From Lumbricus terrestris (taxonomy: Eukaryota > Annelida > Clitellata > Crassiclitellata > Lumbricidae), in NCBI GenBank assembly GCA_949752735.1, contig OX457043.1, positions 43,650,073 through 43,714,072 on the forward strand: a stretch of 64,000 nt of DNA, written 5' to 3'. The translations under genes were made by a program, and so were the position numbers. Positions within the stretch are counted from its first letter, which is position 1; every line of letters begins with the position of its first letter. The notes beneath the pieces are model-generated. The model saw only the letters and a list, made by a program, of their open reading frames with translations. It did no database searches and was not told the DNA's origin. Positions 33,701 through 43,997 of this stretch are shown piece by piece.

Positions 33701-36700
33701 TTTTTCGTTTGGTCATTTTTTTTTATTCAAAGACATTTGCTTATATTGAAAGTTTTAAACTAAAAGTTTTATACTATGTTAGACAGCAGTCATCGATGGA
33801 GTAAATTTAGAATAAATTTAAATTGTTTCAATTCGCCATTTGGCAAGTTAAAATAAGGCGCATCTATTCCAAGTTTTTAAATATTGAAACAGAAATATGA
33901 ATAAATTTTGGACAGCAATTCGAATATTTTCACAATTTCAAACAAACTAATAATTACAGTTTATTTTTTATTTTCAGCTCTTCTCGCGGACCAGCGATAA
34001 TACCTTTGCGGACCGATGCGGCCCGGTGTAAAGGTTTCAAATTACCCCCTCCTAAACATTACCCCCGGTAACTTGAAAACGGTTTCAGATTACCCCCCGG
34101 AAACTAGATTTGCATCAATCATCGCATTTATTGCACTAAAAAATTCAGAAAAATCATCCCACTTCTAGTTTTGGTCTGAAGATTTTCATCCGTCATCCCA
34201 CTTCATGGTATGTTATCAATTTTTTTGATCGAAAAAAAATAATAGCCTCAAAGCCATTTCTCCATTGTAACTTCAGCGGCGATTTGTATTTTAGTTGCAG
34301 ATGAAAATATTGATAACAAACCACGAAGTGGGATGATGGATGAAAATCTTTAAAAAAACAAGAAGCGGGATAATTTTTCTGATATTTTTAGTGCAATAAA
34401 TGCGATGATTGATGCAAATTACAGTTTGCTGGGGGGGGTAATGTTTAGGAGGGGGTAATTTGAAACCTTAATTTACACAGGTCCGTGGATCACCACTTTG
34501 GAAACCACTGTTGTATGCAATGTAGCAAATGCAATGTAGCAAATGCAATGTAACAAATGCAATGTAACAAATGCAATGTAGCACAAATTCAATGTCACTT
34601 ATGCCACATAACAAATGCAATGCATTGTTTGCAATGTAATTGCACAGTGTAGCATACATGTATAGCATGTGGACTGTGCAATGTGACTAAGTACGGATTT
34701 CCCTTTATGCTAGGACGCTAGGTGCATTAAGACAATGGCTCTATGGCTGCTAGTCCATAGATTAGATGTACGAATTAGTACTGATATCTGCTATGTGACA
34801 ATTAAAATTCTCTACTACTGTTCAAGGCACTGACCTTGTAATGCTGGTTGTCCCTATGGCTTGATCTTCCACAGTGCTGCACAGAAGCTTTGCTATGGTC
34901 GGTTCGTCTTTCTGGAATAAGTTTTTTTTCCCGCAAGCGTTTGAAAACCATTCTCTTTGATTGTGGTTTTGTGTCAGGTTGGTAGCACCTCTGAGGAGTT
35001 CCCAACGTAACAGCCAGTTTATTTCAAGTAATTACACTATTGTTGTGTGTTTACAGATACAGTTGTATGATTGACAACATCGTTTTGTTGATTACCGGCA
35101 CGTTGCATCAGCATTATCATTACAACGCTATCCTTTTGTGTTTACAGATACAGTTACATGATTGACAACATTGTTTTGTTGATTACCGGCACGCTGCATC
35201 AGCGTTATCATTACAACACTATCCTTTTGTGTTTACAGATACAGTTACATGATTGACAACATCGTTTTGTTGATTACCGGCACGCTGCATCAGCGTGCCA
35301 TCTCGGAGTTGATTCCAAAATGCCATCCGCTCGGCAGCTTCGAGCAGATGGAGGCGCTGCACATTGCTTCCACGCCTGCAGAGCTCTACAATGCTGTTCT
35401 GGTCGACACTCCGCTTGGTGAGAGCTCTGGGTTTTCCCAGGTTGGGTTTTCCCAAGTCAGTTATTTTTCTGTTTTAAAGCCAGGCTGCAGTGTTGTGTTT
35501 TCTCAGGTTTGGTGATAAATTCGGTTTTTCTTAAGTTAATGAAATTTTACAGGCTTATAGACAATTCATCATGGCCAGATTTCATCAAAATATGTCAAAC
35601 AGAACAAAAGTTATATCACTTTTAGTGAGGCCACCCTCCGTTTTTTGACAATTCAAAAACGTAACGTAAGAAAAAGTAACGAAATTCCTACTTTTGGTCA
35701 AGATATTGGCCCCAAAAAACGTAGGGGGGTCTTTTTGAATGATATTAAATTGATAATTATGATATTTATAGATTAATAGATAGATATAATTTACAGATTT
35801 ATCTGACCAATAGTTGTTCTATCTTTTATAGCATCCTATTTCATTGACTGCATCTCAGAACAGGACCTTGACGAGCTGAACATCGAGATCATCCGCAACG
35901 CGCTCTACAAGGTATTTGGCCCCATTTTTCTTTTTCTAGCCCGCTTCATTTCCCTGATAGTCTAGTCATTAGCATGCTTCATTTCCAACAAATTGCTCCG
36001 TGGTTCAAAGTCCACCTGGGAAATCCCCACCTGGGAAATTCCCACCTGGGAAATTCAGAAGTGCTCCAATGTCTGATTGGAGCAGTTGCATAGACAGAAA
36101 AATTTGAGGGAGTTCCATTAGGGTGGGGTCCAATGGACATGGTTGTGAAGTACTGGTACCAGATGCTGGAACAGCCTTCCTCTGGACATTAGATTGGCGG
36201 CCTCGGTGGACTCTTAAATCAAAGCTTAAAAACTGATCTGTTTGCTAAAGCTTATCCCACAGTTGGCCGTTTGTGATGCGCCCTTGTAGCGGTATGGCCG
36301 CGTTACAGCGCCATATAAATTGTCGTTATTATTATTATTATTATTATTATTACACAGAAGACACGCACAGAATTGTTTTTTTAATAATTTGGAGATTGAA
36401 CATTTGAACCGGGAATCCCACTCCCTTAAATGCGCCTATGGATTGAAGTGATAATCTCATAGATTTGCATAAGTTTGTTTGATTGTAAAAGTAGTCTGCT
36501 TGCTTCTTCAGGCTTACTTGGAAGACTTCTTTGGTTTCTGTCAGACTCTTGGAGACACTACCGCAGCTTACATGTGTGAAGCTCTTGCAGTGAGTAAATC
36601 AGTTCGATAAAGACTCTGCTTTTAATCTAGTTATTATCGGCAATAAAGATTTTAATATGATTTTTGGTTTAGCGATCAGTAATAAGTGCAGTCTACGTTA

Positions 36701-39507
36701 CTTTAGTTATCAGCAATGAATACAATTTTTCTTGTTGTTATTGCTGATAAGACTGATTTTTCTGATGGATTATCAGTGATTAGGATAGTTTTATGTTTGT
36801 TTGTTTTTGTGATGAGGTTTTTAATTTTCATCTATAGCCATTATTTGCATGGAAGTCTTGTTTTTTTTCTGTGATTATTTGTCTGTTAAAGGTATAATCT
36901 TCGTAGCGTTTATCAACCATTTAAAGCTGCGATTGTTCATTTGGTATTAGCAATTGCCATTATAAAATTCATTATCATTATCTCAGCAATTGGGGCTCAG
37001 ACTATTTAGTTGAGCATTGTCAGCAGTAGATATTATAAATTTCATAATTGTTATCTGAAGTATTCAAAGCATTGTTACAGCATCTGTACAGAATTTTGTG
37101 AACCATTATGCAGGTTTTTTCAGCAGACTTCTGACTAAGCAACCGTTTCTGTTTTTTTTCATTCAATTTGTATACAGATGCTAAAACAGACTGGAGTTTG
37201 TTAAAGCCAAGTCTTGTAGTTTCGCCTTATTAAATCTTGCATTGTATTCATCGAATTTGAACATGACTTGTTTTGTTATTGACGGTGTGCAGTTTGAGGC
37301 TGACCGTCGAGCATTTATCATCACAATCAACTCGTTTGGGACTGAGTTACCTCGTGACGATCGGGCGAAGCTCTATCCACGCTGTGGTAAACTCTATCCC
37401 GATGGACTGGCAGCCTTGGCTCGGGCTGATGATTACGAACAAGTTCGAGCTGTGGCTGAATATTACAGCGTAAGTTTTGGCAGACCGTAAATTGCTTGCA
37501 CCGGTTATTTTATTGGATTTTTTGAAGCTGGTAGTACTGGTAACTTCTAGCTTACTGATGTCTAACTGCACAGGACATCAAGTAATATTTAGTGTTCCAA
37601 AACCATGCTATTCGGTCAGAAACTGGTAAGTTGGGAAGTGGTAAGTCGGAAATGGTAAGTCAGGAAATGGTAAGCCAGGAAATGGTATGCTTGGAAATGG
37701 CAAGTCTGGAAATGGTAAGTCAGAAAATGGTAAGTCTTTTTATTCCTTTTCTTAGTTTGATAGCTTAACAACACCATGTTGTCTTGACTGTGGATGTTTA
37801 TGTTTTTAGTTAAGACTGCATCATGTGTATTTCCAGATTGTAAATACTTACATGATACTTGCCTATCTACCATCTTGAATCTGAAAGCGTGCATAGGTAG
37901 CCCTACCCGTGGGACTTCTAATCCCTTCTGAGTAGAGGTTGTAACCAACTGATTTGTATATGTACTTCGCAAAAATGTTTTTGTTATCTTGTTGCAATAA
38001 AATTGATGGTTATGGTTATTCTATCCATCTGTCAGAAATTGTTGCTTGCGAAATACAATAGAAATGCTATTCTCTAACGGGTTTTTGCATAGGCCTACCC
38101 CACCTATTGGCCTACACTTCTAGAACTCTACAGAGGGATAGGTATTGTCTTTCAGATGCAGGGGGGTAGGCCTACACTAAGTCTTGTCATGCAACATTGT
38201 AAACTGAACCAGAAGTTCATATAATTTACATTAAAAGTTTATAGCTCTTAATCTAAATTTAAAACTATTAATCTAAATATTATCCCAATGTTCCAAGTTG
38301 CAATAAAATTATTAATGCAACAATAAAATTATATACATCAAATTATGAATTGCTTTTAACATAATATTGTACTGAACGGTTAAAACGTGCGGGGTTCTGC
38401 AAGCAAATGTGTGCTCCGAGAAAGGTCCCAGGGCTGTTTTAAGGAATTTTTAGAACTGCACAACTCCTTCTTTCCGTTCCCATCCTCCATGGTAAATTAC
38501 TCCCAATCGGAGGAAAATGGCCTTTTTCAACTAGTTTTAACTGCACAGACGTGCTTCTACATTTTTATACAACTACACAAATCCATTTAGAACTGCACAT
38601 TTTGTGTACAACTGCACGCTAAAAAAAGCCCTGAATATTCCGTCACTCGCAAAAGGTTGAAAACCACTGTTCTAATGTATCGATCTTTAGATCTTCAATT
38701 TCTAAACAATGACGAAAGTGCCAATCAGGCACTTACTGCTGTTAGTAATGCTGCAAAAACTGATAAATTCCTGAAATGGATGAATGAATGCATGAATGTT
38801 TGGTGTATACCTGAGTTTTGTCTTTTGCAATGAATAATATTTGAGTTTCTTCCATTGATAGGAATATCGAGTTCTTTTCGAAGAGTCCAGTAACAATCCA
38901 GGCGAGAAGACTCTGGAGGATAAGTTCTTTGAGTACGAGGTAAACGACGCCAGTCACATCTGTTGGACGGTTATTGTGAATCATTATTTTTTATTGTTAT
39001 TGTGTATCATTACTGTGTATTGTTATTGTGTATTGTTATTGTATATCATTATTGTGCATCATTATTGTGAATCATTATTGTGTATTGTTATTGTGCATCA
39101 TTATTGTGTATTGTTATTGTGTTGTTATTGTGTATCAGTATTGTGCATCATTATTGTGTATCAGTATTGTGTATTACGTATCGATAGTCAGTTTGATTGA
39201 AACTTTGGTCAAAATTGCGATCTGCATAATATTACGAGGACTAAAATTTTCTATTAGCGTCGAGCAAGTTATCTATGCAGCATTCTGATGATAGATCCTT
39301 TCGAATTGACAAATCACGGATAATCCAAGCGCACTCTAATTGCAGGTGATGCTGATGAAGAAGGCTTTCTTGGAGCAGTTCCACTTGGGAATCTTCTACT
39401 CGTACGTTAAGCTCAAGGAACAGGAGAACCGCAACATCATCTGGATTGCCGAATGTGTTGCGCAGAGACACCGAGCCAAAATCGACAGCTACATTCCGAT
39501 CTTCTGA
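30655..39507 (+). CDS. ATP6V0D1: V-type proton ATPase subunit d (V0 complex), complete 8-exon gene
   Basis: Subunit d caps the proteolipid c-ring of the V0 sector and links it to the central stalk of V1, so that ATP hydrolysis drives proton pumping into lysosomes, endosomes and secretory compartments. Exons: 30655-30781, 31911-32082, 35239-35417, 35832-35911, 36512-36589, 37293-37469, 38862-38939 and 39346-39507. All introns are GT-AG, all phases agree, and the total of 1053 bp gives 350 residues against 351 in human ATP6V0D1. Conserved stretches: [13 protein letters not shown] near the N-terminus, [20 protein letters not shown] (about 106-125), [36 protein letters not shown] and RADDYEQV, and the C-terminus [12 protein letters not shown]. 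Two in-frame ATGs (30655 and 30661) could start it; the first sits in AAACCATGA. It could be named d1 or d2, but invertebrates usually have one ubiquitous copy. The oddities are in introns 2 and 6 (see those entries). Confidence 0.97.
30782..31910 (+). other. V-ATPase intron 1
   Basis: 1129 bp, AT-rich, with no recognised repeat. Confidence 0.85.
31911..32082 (+). CDS. ATP6V0D1: V-ATPase subunit d, exon 2
   Basis: Acceptor TGTTGCAG, donor GTGAGA. Encodes [20 protein letters not shown] to FLDYIT and ends after two bases of the Thr codon. Confidence 0.96.
32148..32226 (-). repeat. SINE 3' fragment (intron 2)
   Basis: The tail block GAGCACTTGTTATGG and CTACTCAGTAGCATTC align with the 3' part of the adjacent complete SINE. 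This is a truncated second copy in the same orientation. Confidence 0.7.
32244..32449 (-). repeat. tRNA-derived SINE, copy 2 (intron 2)
   Basis: Antisense to the gene. B-box complement GGATTCGAACC at 32384-32394, head at about 32449, and the tail AGCACTTGCTCTAGCGCCCC at the left. Aligns with 5597-5854. Confidence 0.85.
33055..33587 (-). repeat. dispersed repeat family B, long inverted copy nested in the hAT element
   Basis: Runs from ATCTATATCTATAAGAAAGG to ACCGGGTACCCCAGCTAGTA, which are the two ends seen inverted at 47904-48377. GC-rich middle with GGCGGCAAAGCCGCCCC hairpin. Its open frames are repeat-derived. Confidence 0.75.
34032..34468. mobile_element. foldback MITE with TAA target duplication, nested in the hAT element (437 bp)
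   Basis: Starts AGGTTTCAAATTACCCCC and ends with its complement, flanked by TAA at 34029-34031 and 34469-34471. The two halves mirror each other almost throughout (GAAGTGGGATGA-type blocks either side of about 34250). The 3-bp duplication would suit a PIF/Harbinger origin, but that is inferred. Confidence 0.8.
35030..35295 (+). repeat. 91-bp tandem triplication of splice acceptor plus exon 3 start
   Basis: The 3' splice site TGTGTTTACAG and the following 57 bases of exon 3 occur three times. Acceptor/exon junctions are at 35056/35057, 35147/35148 and 35238/35239, exactly 91 bp apart. Copies 2 and 3 differ at one of the 57 exon bases; copy 1 differs from copy 3 at four, including TAC to TGT. 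Use of the first or second acceptor would run into an in-frame TGA at 35163-35165 or 35254-35256. Only the third gives the conserved protein. Confidence 0.95.
35239..35417 (+). CDS. ATP6V0D1: V-ATPase subunit d, exon 3
   Basis: Acceptor TGTTTACAG, donor GTGAGA. Encodes [18 protein letters not shown] to [13 protein letters not shown]. The acceptor and the first 57 exon bases are present in two further tandem copies just upstream; only this third copy continues into the rest of the exon in frame. Confidence 0.96.
35545..35735 (-). mobile_element. mariner MITE fragment (intron 3)
   Basis: Shares AATGAAATTTTACAGGCTTA, CAAAAGTTATATCACTTTTA and GGGGGGTCTTTTT blocks with the right arm of the 8594-9367 foldback. 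One terminus survives in part; the CAGGGTG end is lost. Confidence 0.8.
35832..35911 (+). CDS. ATP6V0D1: V-ATPase subunit d, exon 4
   Basis: Acceptor TTTTATAG, donor GTATTT. Encodes [20 protein letters not shown] to ALYK. Confidence 0.96.
36070..36352 (+). pseudogene. L2/CR1-like LINE 3' end (intron 4)
   Basis: From 36167 one frame reads [16 protein letters not shown]. After a one-base shift come KSKLKTDLF and AKAYP. Together these form the conserved C-terminus of L2/CR1-type reverse transcriptase ORFs. Then follow a 3' tail with GTAGCGGTATGGCCGCG and GCGCCATATAAATTG, and a (TTA)n tail ending near 36352. The same tail occurs inverted at 61474-61520. Strongly 5'-truncated and frameshifted. 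Confidence 0.8.
36512..36589 (+). CDS. ATP6V0D1: V-ATPase subunit d, exon 5
   Basis: Acceptor CTTCTTCAG, donor GTGAGT. Encodes [20 protein letters not shown] then MCEALA. Confidence 0.96.
36590..37292 (+). other. V-ATPase intron 5
   Basis: 703 bp, TTAT-rich, with no recognised repeat. Confidence 0.7.
37293..37469 (+). CDS. ATP6V0D1: V-ATPase subunit d, exon 6
   Basis: Acceptor GGTGTGCAG (weak polypyrimidine tract), donor GTAAGT. Encodes [20 protein letters not shown] to VAEYYS, the most conserved block of the protein. Confidence 0.97.
37622..37737 (+). repeat. 15-bp minisatellite built from splice-donor-like sequence (intron 6)
   Basis: Eight units of GGTAAGTCAGGAAAT type start at about 37625, 37640, 37654, 37669, 37684, 37699, 37714 and 37729. 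Five contain exact GTAAGT, the consensus 5' splice site. The array begins about 155 bp after the real exon 6 donor, which itself reads GTAAGT. Confidence 0.93.
38420..38635 (+). repeat. dispersed repeat family C (intron 6)
   Basis: CCATGGTAAATTACTCCCAA, TTTAGAACTGCACATTTTGT and AAAAAAGCCCTGAA blocks as in 5050-5232 and 51605-51945. Confidence 0.75.
38862..38939 (+). CDS. ATP6V0D1: V-ATPase subunit d, exon 7
   Basis: Acceptor TTGATAG, donor GTAAAC. Encodes [20 protein letters not shown] to FEYE. Confidence 0.96.
38985..39182. repeat. ATTGTGTATC-type minisatellite (intron 7)
   Basis: Irregular 12-15 bp units of TTATTGTGTATCATT with variants. It gives a Tyr/Cys/Ile/Val-rich spurious frame. Confidence 0.85.
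39346..39507 (+). CDS. ATP6V0D1: V-ATPase subunit d, exon 8 with stop
   Basis: Acceptor CTAATTGCAG. Encodes [20 protein letters not shown] to [12 protein letters not shown], then TGA at 39505-39507. The 3' UTR begins here; its end is uncertain. Confidence 0.97.
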   Translation: MMLMKKAFLEQFHLGIFYSYVKLKEQENRNIIWIAECVAQRHRAKIDSYIPIF

Positions 39508-39655
39508 GAAGCGTTTGGCAAATAAGGCAACAGGCCGCTTCCACCAACACACTTTTGACGATATGTACATGAAAGGTGTACATTTTCATTGTTGAGTCTT
39601 AAATCAAATGGATAGTCACCGTATGGTATACATGTGCTGCTGATGTGGTTGTTTT

Positions 39656-40096
39656 TAGGGCCGTACCTGATAGGTGATTATCAATATCCGGCCGAATCCG
39701 AATAATTGTGCCAACTATACGGCCGTATACAATTGTGAATGGTTTTTAAAAAATAGATCTACCGAAAGCATTCAAAATTTCAAACAAAAGTTTTAGAACT
39801 TTCAGTAAATTTAATACATAAATTTAAAGTAACAAGTTCGCTGCATGGAATTTTCGCATCTTTCGGCCAGTCTGTGTTAGCTTATGATGGAACTAAACTT
39901 GGATATTGTTAACCACAGCTGAAATTTTGTTAATGAGACAGTCAATTCGATCCAATCTCTATATCAGACGAATATACAGAAATAGATGTCAAGTGATCGT
40001 TTCGTATTCGGTCCAACTATTGCTATTCGTTTGAATACCGAATACCTATTTGGTCCGCTATTCGACTACGAAGCGAGTATGTTCGGTACGGCCCTA
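39656..40096. mobile_element. hAT-type MITE in the V-ATPase downstream/3' UTR region (441 bp)
   Basis: Termini TAGGGCCGTACCTG and GGTACGGCCCTA. Flanking 8-mers GTTGTTTT (39648-39655) and GTTGTTCT (40097-40104) match at 7 of 8. It starts only 148 bp after the stop codon, so it may lie in the 3' UTR. Confidence 0.85.
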
Positions 40097-40104
40097 GTTG
40101 TTCT

Positions 40105-43100
40105 TGCATTTTGTTATCTGACTGTCTCTTTTACGTTCAATGCAGAATCAAAGTCTTTTATCCAATTGATTTTACGTAATCTGTTGTTGGAGTTCTTGTG
40201 CTCATGTATGTAGAATTTTATCTGTTTGTTTGCTGGTTTTCATGGGCACCCGCATATAGGGGCAAGAGGGGGACAGTTACCTACCCACTGGAAAATTGAT
40301 ATCGGTTTTTCACTACAACTTTGTAGTTTTTAACAAATTCCTTTGCACTGGAGCGCTAATTATTGTTATTTTTGTTAAATAAATTTGTAGCGCGTGCAAA
40401 GTCATATCGAAATGTGAATCTGAGGCACACTGTATCATGGTGCTAACGATACAAAAAATGGATCTGTGAAATTTGCATTTAGAAACCTGTATAAAAATAC
40501 TGATGTTCGTAATTTGGTATTTTCAAGCTCTTGGTAAAATTTGATGGTTGTGGGTTTGCATTGCTTTGCACCTCCTGCAAAAATTTATGTTGGTGCCCAT
40601 GGCTGGTTTGAGTAATTTTGTTCTATGTACCTTTTCCAGTTACCATGTAGTTATACCTTGATAAAAGAATTTTCTTAAAAACTTTCCTTCTAGTCCTCCG
40701 CCTTTTCTTGAGAAAGATTTCGAAGGTGGATGCATTTATTTCTTCATGACATCTTTTGCGAAAATACAATAGATTAATATGCTGTGCTTTTCAAGTGTTT
40801 TTGTCGTTGAGCTACGTAACTTCATTATTATTGTAACATTGAATTACTAGGTACTTGCTGCAATGCTCCTATTCTTGCTGTTATAGTAGCTCCACCTCAG
40901 TATATAATATTAATGTCAACTAGTCATTGAATGCTCGACAATTATTATTTTACATGTTGTACCTCGCTAAAGGATATTTACTTCCTGAGGATGACCTTTT
41001 GAGTTTGCTCTGATTTTAAAGAACTTCTTTGTTATCCCGGTTTTGATAAGTTTTCTTGATTGTTGACAACTGCTCTGGTTTACAAACTTGTATAGTCGAG
41101 AACACTCACCATATTACCAGATTTTTGGGAAATAATATTGTGCTTGAGACTCAGGCAGGGGCTTTTGGCAGGACTGCTTCTGCCTGGATTTCACGTTTGC
41201 AGCATGTGGTGGATATGTAACCAATGGTAATTCTATGAATAATGATTTTGTGTTTTTACTCAGTTTTTAGCGACCATGATTATGGGATGATGGATGCGGC
41301 AAGTGATAGAATGCGGGGGTTGGTGTGGGTTTAGCTCACAGTGGAAAATTAAGTACACTTCTCATTGTGGTCGTGTTTTGAAAATGCTCATAGCACCAGC
41401 TGCGAAGTCCATTACATTGGTGTTGATTAACTGAAAACAATAATAATTAGTGTTGTAACAAAAACGAAGTTATTGCAGAAGTATTAATTGTAACAATGTG
41501 TAAAATAATTTAAATTTATTGTATTGTGACAAACTATGATAATTGCTATGATATTGATTTCGATGACATTGTTGAGAATAGATGCCAAAAATTCAAGGTT
41601 TAATGGTTATTGCATGAAGCGTATTGGCATTCTCGTGTTTAATCCGCAGTTTGTTTACAAAGTCAATTGATGATAAAATGTTGACTGTACGCCTAGTTTT
41701 GTTGTTAGTGAATGTTGAACTATTAAAATATTTTTCAATTTTGGCTGCCATGTTTGTATATTATCGAATGCTTTTCTCGTCATGGATGATTGTCCTAATT
41801 TGGCCGGGGGCCATACATATCTTGCGTACGCGAAAAAATCATTTTTGACCCCCAGTCCCCATACATTTTGTTGACCCCCTCAGCTTATCTGCCTCCCTCA
41901 CAAAGGCTATTCAGCTAAAGTCATCTACGAAACATGTATTTTCCGTAGGCTGCTACGGTATTTATTTTTGTTAAACTTCATATTTGTTCGCATAAATCTG
42001 GTAACTGTTATGGTTTACTTATTGGATCTGAACATATTTTAATTATAATGCAATCAAAAATGCAATCAAATGTGCAATCAAATGCCATCGGACCAACGCA
42101 GGATAATACAGAGTTATAAATAGGCAAATAATGTGGACCTCGCCATTAGACATTATTTTGTTTTGCGTATGCCCTGCGTACATTTTGCCAAGATCCCCTC
42201 CTGTATGCACCCATATGCACACCCAAGCCCTTAATTCTGATCTTCATATCTGTTTAGCAAGTTCTTGAGAAGTGTAGAATAATAATGTTGTGAGACCATA
42301 ATAAGTATGATTCCCGTGGAACCTGGGTGTGCAAAAAATCAGCTTTAAATGTCAACAATGCCAGTAATCTATTATATAGAGACTGATTTTCAAAGAAAGA
42401 GGAAATTTAGAACTTTTTTAAACATAGAAAGACGTATGAGATTGGTGTTCGCCCGTTTAAGCAGTGCATTTACAGGCGGCTCAATAGAGTGGAGCAGAGA
42501 GACTGCATTGCCCGATGTGCCGATCTGCACGGGAAGGAGTCCGAAGGACTAAGGTCTAAGGTCAATAGAGTGCACGCTTATACTTACTTACTTACTTACT
42601 TACTTACTATAAACCTACACCAGAACTTTCGCTGATACACTGAGTCGATGCTATCCATTCAGCTAAAGTGCACCGTTTCTTAATTCTTAACCGCATGCAA
42701 CCCAAACGGAATTCAGTTTCACAAATTTACAAAGGGAGCTAAGGCAAACGTTACATATCGTGCTTTTCAGTGAGACAAACTAAATCGTGTTCGTAATCAT
42801 AAATTTTTAAATACCACACACTCCATAGCCTAATTATTGCATTTAATTTGATACGAGGTCTACAATGCAACGTTTTCAAAAAATATGTTACTGCACCGGT
42901 TGCGACTGCCTTTTATAATAAAAGTCGATGACGTCATAATCGCAAATATGATGTCATAGCAACATGACAAGATTTCACTATTCTGTTCTGTCAAAAGACG
43001 ACAAAAACGATTGAAACGACGAAAAATGCGACGACGAAGATGTAATTAATGATGAAGAAACCGACGAACAATTCCAGAACCGAGCGACAATCGATCATCG

Positions 43101-43935
43101 AAGTGAAAAAGAAACTATAATCGTAATGTATGAGAAAATTTTTAACGCCGTCATTTCTGCGCAAATAAGTAAGGAATGGCATACTATATCCTTGACCATA
43201 TACATGTAGTTTCTCCTAAGGAAGTATGATTACGATGATTAAACATGAAATTATGCAGTGAAAAGTTAAAACTTTGTTGCATTTACTATAGCCTAAGAGG
43301 TGCACATGAAAGCAAAGTAGAAGCGTTGCAAAAAACTAGATTTTTGGCGTCTTATTTTTCTGCATCGAATAGGTTATGGTTTGTTGAAACTTGAATAGGC
43401 CTGCTGATAATGCGCATCAAGGCCGTTCAACAGTTAAGTATAAAATCGTTTACTATTAATTGAAGTAAAATTTCAAAGGCCATTCAGTCTAATAACCTCT
43501 ATCCCTCTATCCAGGTCGCAAACAGTCAAGCGCCGTAGAGAGCCGATACATGCATTTACTATAATTTGTAATGGTTAAGATTATATTTAGACGGTTAGGA
43601 GTTTTTCCCGTTGTTTGCATATCTCTCTCACTCCAGCACAATGACGTCATTTTTATATTCGTTATATACTTATAGTCTCATTAATGCATACAGAATTACA
43701 TAGATTCCTATGAAAAGTCTTAACCTGACGTCATTCAGTAGCCGAAAAGTGATGCTCATTTTGACGTTAGAGTTGGTATCCTTGGCGACAAAAAAATAAT
43801 CCTAGTCTCCACAGAATGAAGTGCAACTTTGTGAATTGTGACCATGCTATCATAACGATGGAATGTCGCTCTCTTGTTTCATTTTAGATATAAGAAACTA
43901 TTCTGAAGCAAGTCGACCGATCCTATCTGAAGATG
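40105..43935. other. intergenic, no gene recognised
   Basis: Mostly AT-rich unique sequence. Short (TTAC)n at 42577-42606. The open frames (41624-41848, 42349-42552 and 42991-43182) are short with no recognisable domains. Positions 41799-41900 and 42150-42230 are CCCC-rich patches that may be repeat ends, but no clean inverted termini were found. Confidence 0.5.
40378..40383 (+). terminator. possible polyadenylation signal of the V-ATPase gene
   Basis: AATAAA about 870 bp after the stop codon, within AT-rich sequence. It is the first canonical hexamer I noticed downstream, but many occur by chance, so low confidence. Confidence 0.25.
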
Positions 43936-43997
43936 AATGTGTATTTATAAAGTCTACAACGAGGACCATACCCAAGACCACACTATGGTAAGTGCAT

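Larger units (their letters stand above)
32780..34510. mobile_element. hAT-type element carrying two nested insertions (1731 bp, intron 2)
   Basis: Exact 8-bp duplication TTGTATGC at 32772-32779 and 34511-34518. Termini CAGTGGATCCCAAACT and CTTTGGAAACCACTG. Subterminal CGGACCGGCAATAAT and CGGACCAGCGATAATACC mirror each other. It holds a family B copy (33055-33587) and a foldback (34032-34468); without them it is about 760 bp. No transposase recognised. Confidence 0.88.
32640..34690. repeat. degenerate AATGCAATGTAACA minisatellite split by a transposon
   Basis: About 14-bp units of AATGCAATGTAACA type occur at 32640-32779 and again at 34511-34680. The hAT element at 32780-34510 sits exactly between them, so it inserted into an existing array. 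Confidence 0.75.

Noticed and set aside
35057..35238. Extra mutually exclusive coding exons
   Set aside because: The upstream copies have acceptors but no donors after the duplicated 57 bases, and reading through gives stops; they are partial exon duplications, not alternative exons.
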